A stretch of DNA of 64,000 nt from the NCBI GenBank assembly GCA_004519485.1, contig CP038108.1, positions 620,001 to 684,000 on the forward strand, given 5' to 3'. Shown here piece after piece: positions 59,744 through 64,000 of the stretch; the stretch's first letter is position 1, and every line of letters begins with the position of its first letter. This DNA is from Nannochloropsis oceanica. Its lineage: Eukaryota; Sar; Eustigmatophyceae; Eustigmatales; Monodopsidaceae. The position numbers and the translations under genes are program-made. The notes beneath the pieces were generated by a model. It ran no database searches and was not told the origin of the DNA. It saw nothing but the letters and a program-made list of their open reading frames with translations.

Positions 59744-60522
59744 ATGAAGGCCTCCCTCTATCTCGTCCTCGCGACGCTCTTCCTAGCATGCTGCTTCACG
59801 ACGTTTGCCTTTGTGGGTCACTCCGCCTTGCCATCAACCAGGATCTCCACGGTATTAACAGCAATTCGCGCGACGCGCACCCGTGGCGTCATGACCGCTG
59901 GGCTCTTCGATGGCCTCTTTTTGTCGGACACCGAGAAGGAGGATGCGTACCAAAAGCAGCAAGAAATTCTGCGCGCCCGTCAAAACCCAGAAAAACAAAA
60001 GGCGTACTTTCAAGAGGTGAACAAGCGCCGAGCGACCGCCAGTCAAAATTTCAAGGAGAAATTTAACCTGTCCAAGAACGGGCAACAGGACCCAGCCGTC
60101 AAATGGATGGAGTTGAGGAAGAAAGGCGTGATAGGGGAACGGGAGAAGTACGAGCAGTACGGGGAGACGAATAGGGGCATCATTATTCCTCAGGTACATT
60201 GTTGTACGAAATTTGGACCACCTTCACAGTCCCATGTGCGCATTATCTCCCTTCCTTCTTTCTCCCTCCTCTCTCCCTCCCCTTGCAGGTCCCCTTCGGC
60301 AATACTAAGTACGACGAGGGCGAGCGGTTCGACTTGCGTCTGCCTTATGTGGATGAGGGATACGTAGATGAATCTGCCAGCTTGGGGAATACCTTGAAAC
60401 GATTGTTTGGCTTTGGAAAGGAGTCGAAACCCACGACGCTACCGCAGGGCCCCGGATCGGATGGGCCAGGCGCCGCGAGAGGAAAGGGGAAAAGTGGGTA
60501 TGGTGGAGGGAAGAAGAAGTAG
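59744..60522 (+). CDS. Conserved-looking plastid-targeted protein of unknown function, two exons
   Basis: Exons 59744-60193 and 60289-60522 (CAG|GTACAT ... TTGCAG|GTCCCC, phase 0) give 227 aa. The N-terminus 'MKASLYLVLATLFLACC' then 'TTFAFVGHSALP' is a signal peptide followed by a Phe-centred plastid transit motif. The mature protein starts 'GLFDGLFLSDTEKEDAYQK'. It has a charged helical region ending in 'DPAVKWMELRKKGVIGE', then 'VPFGNTKYDEGERFDLRLP' and 'LGNTLKRLFGFGK', and ends in a Gly/Lys-rich tail. No domain is recognised. The short 'GLFD...' and '...RFDLRLPY' blocks look constrained, as in soluble stromal proteins of algae. No membrane span is seen after the leader. Confidence 0.75.
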
Positions 60523-60787
60523 ATAGCAGCAGGAGGGGCTGCAAGTACATCTTAGAAATATAGCGAGTCAAAGGAACAGAAGAGAGGTGCCTTGTGAAGA
60601 GAGGTGCCTTGTGAAGGTGTGGGCGGTGTGTTGGCATGCGGGAGGAGCAGTAGTAGCCAAGGGTTGTTATTTATTGTGTGTTGCGTTTAGTTTTCATTCT
60701 TTTTATTTCATTTTGTTACATATTGCCAGTGGCGGGAAAAGGAAGGGAAAAGAACAATCGTACCAACCCCGAATCAAACCTTCGCTC
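60523..60787. other. Convergent intergenic region
   Basis: Short stretch between two 3' ends. A near-perfect tandem duplication 'gaagagaggtgccttgt' occurs at about 60581-60614. Confidence 0.5.
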
Positions 60788-61715
60788 TCACGTTGCCTCT
60801 CGCTTTTCCTTCTCCCTATTACCACTGCTGCTGCTGCTGCTGCTAGTACTACTACTCCTCGCAGCCATAAACTCCTCCCCTCTTGTCACAATCACGCTCC
60901 GCCATCTTCTCAAGTAATCTTCAACGGGCATATCCATCCGTGTGCCTATTCCACCCCAAACCAACAAATCGGGCACACAACTGATATCGTTCGTCACCTC
61001 CTTCACGACCACAAACCCAGCAGTCCGATAAAACCCTAACAATAACTGATGGCTTTTCTCGTCGTCATTGATGGCCAAAAGCTCTGCTTTCTTGCAGCCT
61101 TTCTCATAGGCGTGACGCATGGCGGCCGCACCTAGGAGGAGCCCGCATCCATAGGGAAATTTTTTGCTGCCTTCGAGTTGTTTCCAGTACCGGCGGCGAA
61201 CCTAATGGTGGGGATGGAATGAGGTAGTAAATAAGTCGGAGAGGCATACTCTTCTGGCATACCCCCAGAATGGATACACGACTCTCGCATTTCTCAGCCC
61301 TTCGCTAACCTCTCTCCCTCGTTACCTCCATGGTGTCCAAATGCACGAGATTGAATAAGGGGGCGACAAAGCCGGAAGTGTAAGCAATGGGTTCACTGCC
61401 CTCGGTATCATCTATTAACCGGGCAATGATTCGATAGAAAGGGCCAAAGCTTGAAAGACGGAGTTCAAGGCCAAAAGACGCAGCGCAAGTGTCGATTTCC
61501 TCTTGGGTTAGGAGCGGGGCCGAGGGAGAGACCGGCGTTGGGGTGGTGAGAGAAGGGAGGGCGGCCACACATTTTTGGGCTCTTCTTCTTGCTATAATGC
61601 TTGTGCATCCATCTGTACTTGTGCTGGCTGGTGGAATAAAGCCAAGTGCTGTCGGCAGGGCCAGGGATATGGTTACCAGGAGCAAAAGGAGCTGCAGTGG
61701 ACTAGGGTTTGGCAT
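60788..61715 (-). CDS. Plastid-targeted GNAT acetyltransferase, two exons
   Basis: Exon 1 (61326-61715) begins with a signal peptide ending 'PTALGFIPPAS', the plastid Phe motif. It then starts the GNAT fold ('LELRLSSFGPFYRIIARLID', 'GFVAPLFNLVHLDTMEV'). A GTAACG...TAG intron (61202-61325, phase 0) leads to exon 2 (60788-61201). Exon 2 has 'PYGCGLLLGAAAMRHAYEKG' (acetyl-CoA-binding loop region), 'KKAELLAINDDEKSHQLLLG', 'FYRTAGFVVVKEV' and 'LVWGGIGTRMD'. The joined protein is 267 aa. The INDDE...FY...GF block matches a chloroplast GNAT family also seen in plants. By family, acetyl-CoA-dependent N-acetylation of protein or small amine substrates in the plastid is expected; the substrate is unknown. 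A Ser-rich tail closes the protein. Confidence 0.85.
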
Positions 61716-62452
61716 GATGACGAAGCAGGGGATCGGGTGGGGAGGTAACTTCTTGGCCTGAGAATCGGATGGCTATGTAGTTTAGGGACCGGCGACTGCA
61801 CCGCCACCGCCAGGCGCGTCTATATCATTAGAGAATTTGTGAAGTGATAAGTTTGAGTCGGTGGTGGTCGTGGTTTCGATGTCTGCGTGTGTAGTAACAC
61901 AGACCAGGTAGCTTTTTTTCTTTTTCTTTTTCTTGCTTGCTTCAACCCCAACCACAGCACACTTTATTTACTATTTGTACGGAAATAAACACCTCCTCCA
62001 CCGGGCCGAGGGAATCTCCCGCTGTTGTCAAGCATGATGCTGGTTGGGTTGTTCTGTCTTGCGTTGCAAGGCAAGCTAATGTTGCTGGAGAGGATGTCTT
62101 TTCGAGAGTCGTCGACCTCCCCCCCCCTTTTGCGTCCTGTTCCTATGTCTACTTCTTTTTGTCTTTGGTTTCGACCGCAGAGGTTCTTTCCTCTGATTAT
62201 TTAAATCCTTATTTCATTGTTGTATCTGCATCTTTACACGCACAATTAGTGGAGAAACTCAAACCGCCCGTTCGGGAAGTGTCTATTTACTTTGTCCGAT
62301 CCACAGTCTTCGCTTTCAGCCTGCTCAAAATGGGTTGAATTATCTACATACACCAGACAGAGTCCGCTTGAATCAACCATGTGCATGCGGTCCCTTGCAC
62401 ATACTCTCCCCCCTCACAACCTTCATACAAACACACACCACCCAACCAACCC
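61716..62452. other. Intergenic region
   Basis: Promoter of the GNAT gene and 3' flank of the PP2C gene. T/C runs at about 61914-61935 and a C-run near 62119 are the only notable sequences. A 133-codon plus frame (61937-62338) is not supported by any feature. Confidence 0.45.
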
Positions 62453-64000
62453 TTATTGAACCTGAAAACCTACGACCAACACCGTACAGTTATCATAAGC
62501 TCCCTTACTCAACGCCAAACCAATCACTCTCTCCGCCGCTTTTTTCACCGCGAATTCCGTAAAGGGCGCCTCAGCGTTTCCGAGGGTGTTGTGCTGTTCA
62601 AACACTTCCGCAACCACAAGAATCGCTTCAGAATCACTCATCATATCCCACACACCATCGGAAGCCAACACCAAAAACAGATCATCTCTCGTCAGGCGGT
62701 GGTACGTTACCTCCGGTACTGGCGATACTAAAGGCTCAAATCCTTCAGGCGGCAACGGCAAGGGGGGGCCTGCGTTAACCTCCTCCTGCATCCCCGTCCC
62801 ACTAACATGCCTCCTCAGCATCAGTGACGGCGCGTCCGCACTATAATAACGTTTGAATGTAGGATCACCAAAACTACGTGACACAGCCAAACGCATGGGG
62901 ATCGACGAATGGGCCACACGCCAACAACCCGAAAACTCCACTCTCCCCCCCGCCTTCCCAACCCTCTTTTTTTCTTCTTCCACGTCCGGCTTATGATCAA
63001 CTGACAGCCTCGTCGCTTCCACCCTCCCCTCGGGTGTCTGCGTCGCAAGCACTGCTCGACAATCCCCCAGATTAGCCACGAATAATCTCTCTCCAGCGAC
63101 AACTGCAGCTATAGCCGTGGACCCGTCCTGCCTCCTCCCCTCCTCCATTAAGGCCTTCAAAATCAACGCCTCCATGTCTGCGAATGAGTCCTCCAGAGCC
63201 CTCTTTGCTCGTGCCACACACTCCTCCTCTGTCAGTTTCTTCCTTCCCTCCCACCCACCCACAAATTTCTTTTTTCGTGCGCCTACCATTCGGTGAAGGT
63301 GGGCAGCGGCAAGCTCGGCTGCCACGGGTCCACAATGGCCGTCAAACACACCATAGAAAGACACAGGGACTGCATCATCGTCTATTCCGCCCCCTCCCCC
63401 TCCTCCTCCTCCTCCTCCTCCTCCTCCTGGATCGAGAACAGTGCTGCTATCACCGCTCCTTTTTAGAGCGGCGACGATGACGTGCGTGTCCTCCATGTCG
63501 GCTTTCGGTCCTCGAGTTGATGCTGCTCGGGCTATACACACCGGAGCTTGAGCAGGACGCATCTCATCTTTCATCAATAAGGGGGGTTTGGAGGAGGAGA
63601 ACGCGGAAAAATGGATGGAGGAAGCAGTGGTGGTTGCAATGGTGGACGAGGGGGCTTGAGCGCCAGACACGACATCCATGTCTTGGTCAATGAGTCGGAG
63701 GGAGGAGACGGAAGAGGAAGAGAAAGACGAGGAGGTGCCAGAAGGTGTGGATGTCCTAGTCGCTGACATTTTGGCTGACCGGATGGAAGCAACTTCGGAA
63801 GGCCGAGGAGGAGGAGGAGGAGCAGCAGCAGCTGCAGCAGCAGCGGCGGCAGCGTTACCCGAAAGACGCATGGCTTCGATGCGTTCCGCTTTTATTCGCT
63901 GTGCTGTCACCCTGTCAAGGTTCGCCTTCTTTTGCACTGCTCCTACCTCTTCATCGGCAATTTCTTCTCCGAAACTGAGTAAGATGCTCCGTTTCTTTTT
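62453..64000 (-). CDS. PP2C (PPM) Ser/Thr phosphatase, 5' end beyond right edge
   Basis: The frame from the stop at 62453 is open to base 64000, so the N-terminus is outside the window; the visible part is 515 codons. No ATG is seen between 63937 and the edge, and the upstream residues ('RSILLSFGEEIADEEVGAV') look coding. The metal-dependent phosphatase core is complete: 'RGPKADMEDTH', 'FYGVFDGHCG' (DGH metal motif), 'DGSTAIAAVVAGERLFVANL' followed by GDCRAV, 'RLAVSRSFGD', 'LVLASDGVWDMMSD' and 'YDNCTVLVV'. All metal-binding Asp positions are present, so it should be active with Mn/Mg. The N-terminal 130 residues are Ala/Ser/Pro-rich, and a poly-Gly run (about 63395-63430) sits before the DGH motif. 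Substrate unknown. Confidence 0.93.
   Translation of the reverse strand, partial: KKKRSILLSFGEEIADEEVGAVQKKANLDRVTAQRIKAERIEAMRLSGNAAAAAAAAAAAPPPPPRPSEVASIRSAKMSATRTSTPSGTSSSFSSSSVSSLRLIDQDMDVVSGAQAPSSTIATTTASSIHFSAFSSSKPPLLMKDEMRPAQAPVCIARAASTRGPKADMEDTHVIVAALKRSGDSSTVLDPGGGGGGGGGGGGGGIDDDAVPVSFYGVFDGHCGPVAAELAAAHLHRMVGARKKKFVGGWEGRKKLTEEECVARAKRALEDSFADMEALILKALMEEGRRQDGSTAIAAVVAGERLFVANLGDCRAVLATQTPEGRVEATRLSVDHKPDVEEEKKRVGKAGGRVEFSGCWRVAHSSIPMRLAVSRSFGDPTFKRYYSADAPSLMLRRHVSGTGMQEEVNAGPPLPLPPEGFEPLVSPVPEVTYHRLTRDDLFLVLASDGVWDMMSDSEAILVVAEVFEQHNTLGNAEAPFTEFAVKKAAERVIGLALSKGAYDNCTVLVVGFQVQ

Overview
The window is nuclear DNA from a plastid-bearing heterokont alga. The best guess is a eustigmatophyte of the Nannochloropsis/Microchloropsis type. 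Genes are dense (about 25 in 64 kb, on both strands) and intron-poor, and coding DNA is full of GGA/GAG/CAG microsatellites. Five predicted proteins begin with a signal peptide followed by the Phe-centred motif used by red-derived complex plastids (CSAFAP, TAFFHI, RAFVPS, LGFIPP, TFAFVG). No rRNA, tRNA, CRISPR array or recognisable transposon was seen.

Layout. 1-342 (-): N-terminus of a gene cut by the left edge. 2337-3999 (+): Hsp33. 4582-5836 (-): HscB. 6856-14151 (+): CENP-E-like kinesin. 14652-16514 (-): membrane sulfotransferase. 17427-18383 (-): DNAJC8-like J protein. 18609-20283 (+): MNS1. 20967-22413 (+): short acyl-CoA-synthetase-like protein. 23641-24489 (-): COX6A. 24951-26604 (+): plastid-targeted divergent kinase. 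27092-32353 (+): TTI1. 32668-35115 (-): CCDC57-like. 36151-36977 (+): ubiquitin-eS30. 37798-39177 (-): WDR5. 39512-40344 (+): plastid HU. 41134-45444 (-): AVL9-type DENN plus duplicated MORN array. 45948-47261 (+): WW protein. 47744-48769 (-): PSTK. 50061-50822 (+): unresolved LRR gene. 51270-52631 (+): plastid RimP-like. 53108-54259 (-): proteasome alpha-like protein with a signal peptide. 54776-57709 (+): unrecognised coiled-coil protein. 58027-58800 (-): Josephin protease. 59744-60522 (+): unknown plastid protein. 60788-61715 (-): plastid GNAT. 62453-64000 (-): PP2C, cut by the right edge.

Themes. Organelle upkeep: Hsp33, HscB, COX6A, HU, RimP, GNAT and the kinase. Microtubules and cilia: CENP-E-like kinesin, MNS1 and a CCDC57-like protein, which imply a flagellate stage or its genetic remains. 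Ubiquitin and proteasome: Ub-eS30, Josephin and the signal-peptide alpha subunit. PSTK implies selenocysteine use.

The most unusual objects are the secretory-route proteasome alpha-like protein, the AVL9-MORN fusion whose MORN array is duplicated, a truncated acyl-CoA synthetase with a decayed nucleotide loop, and a plastid kinase whose HRD motif reads WTD. All family calls are by eye from translated sequence. Exon boundaries were inferred from GT-AG signals plus reading phase and have not been tested against transcripts.
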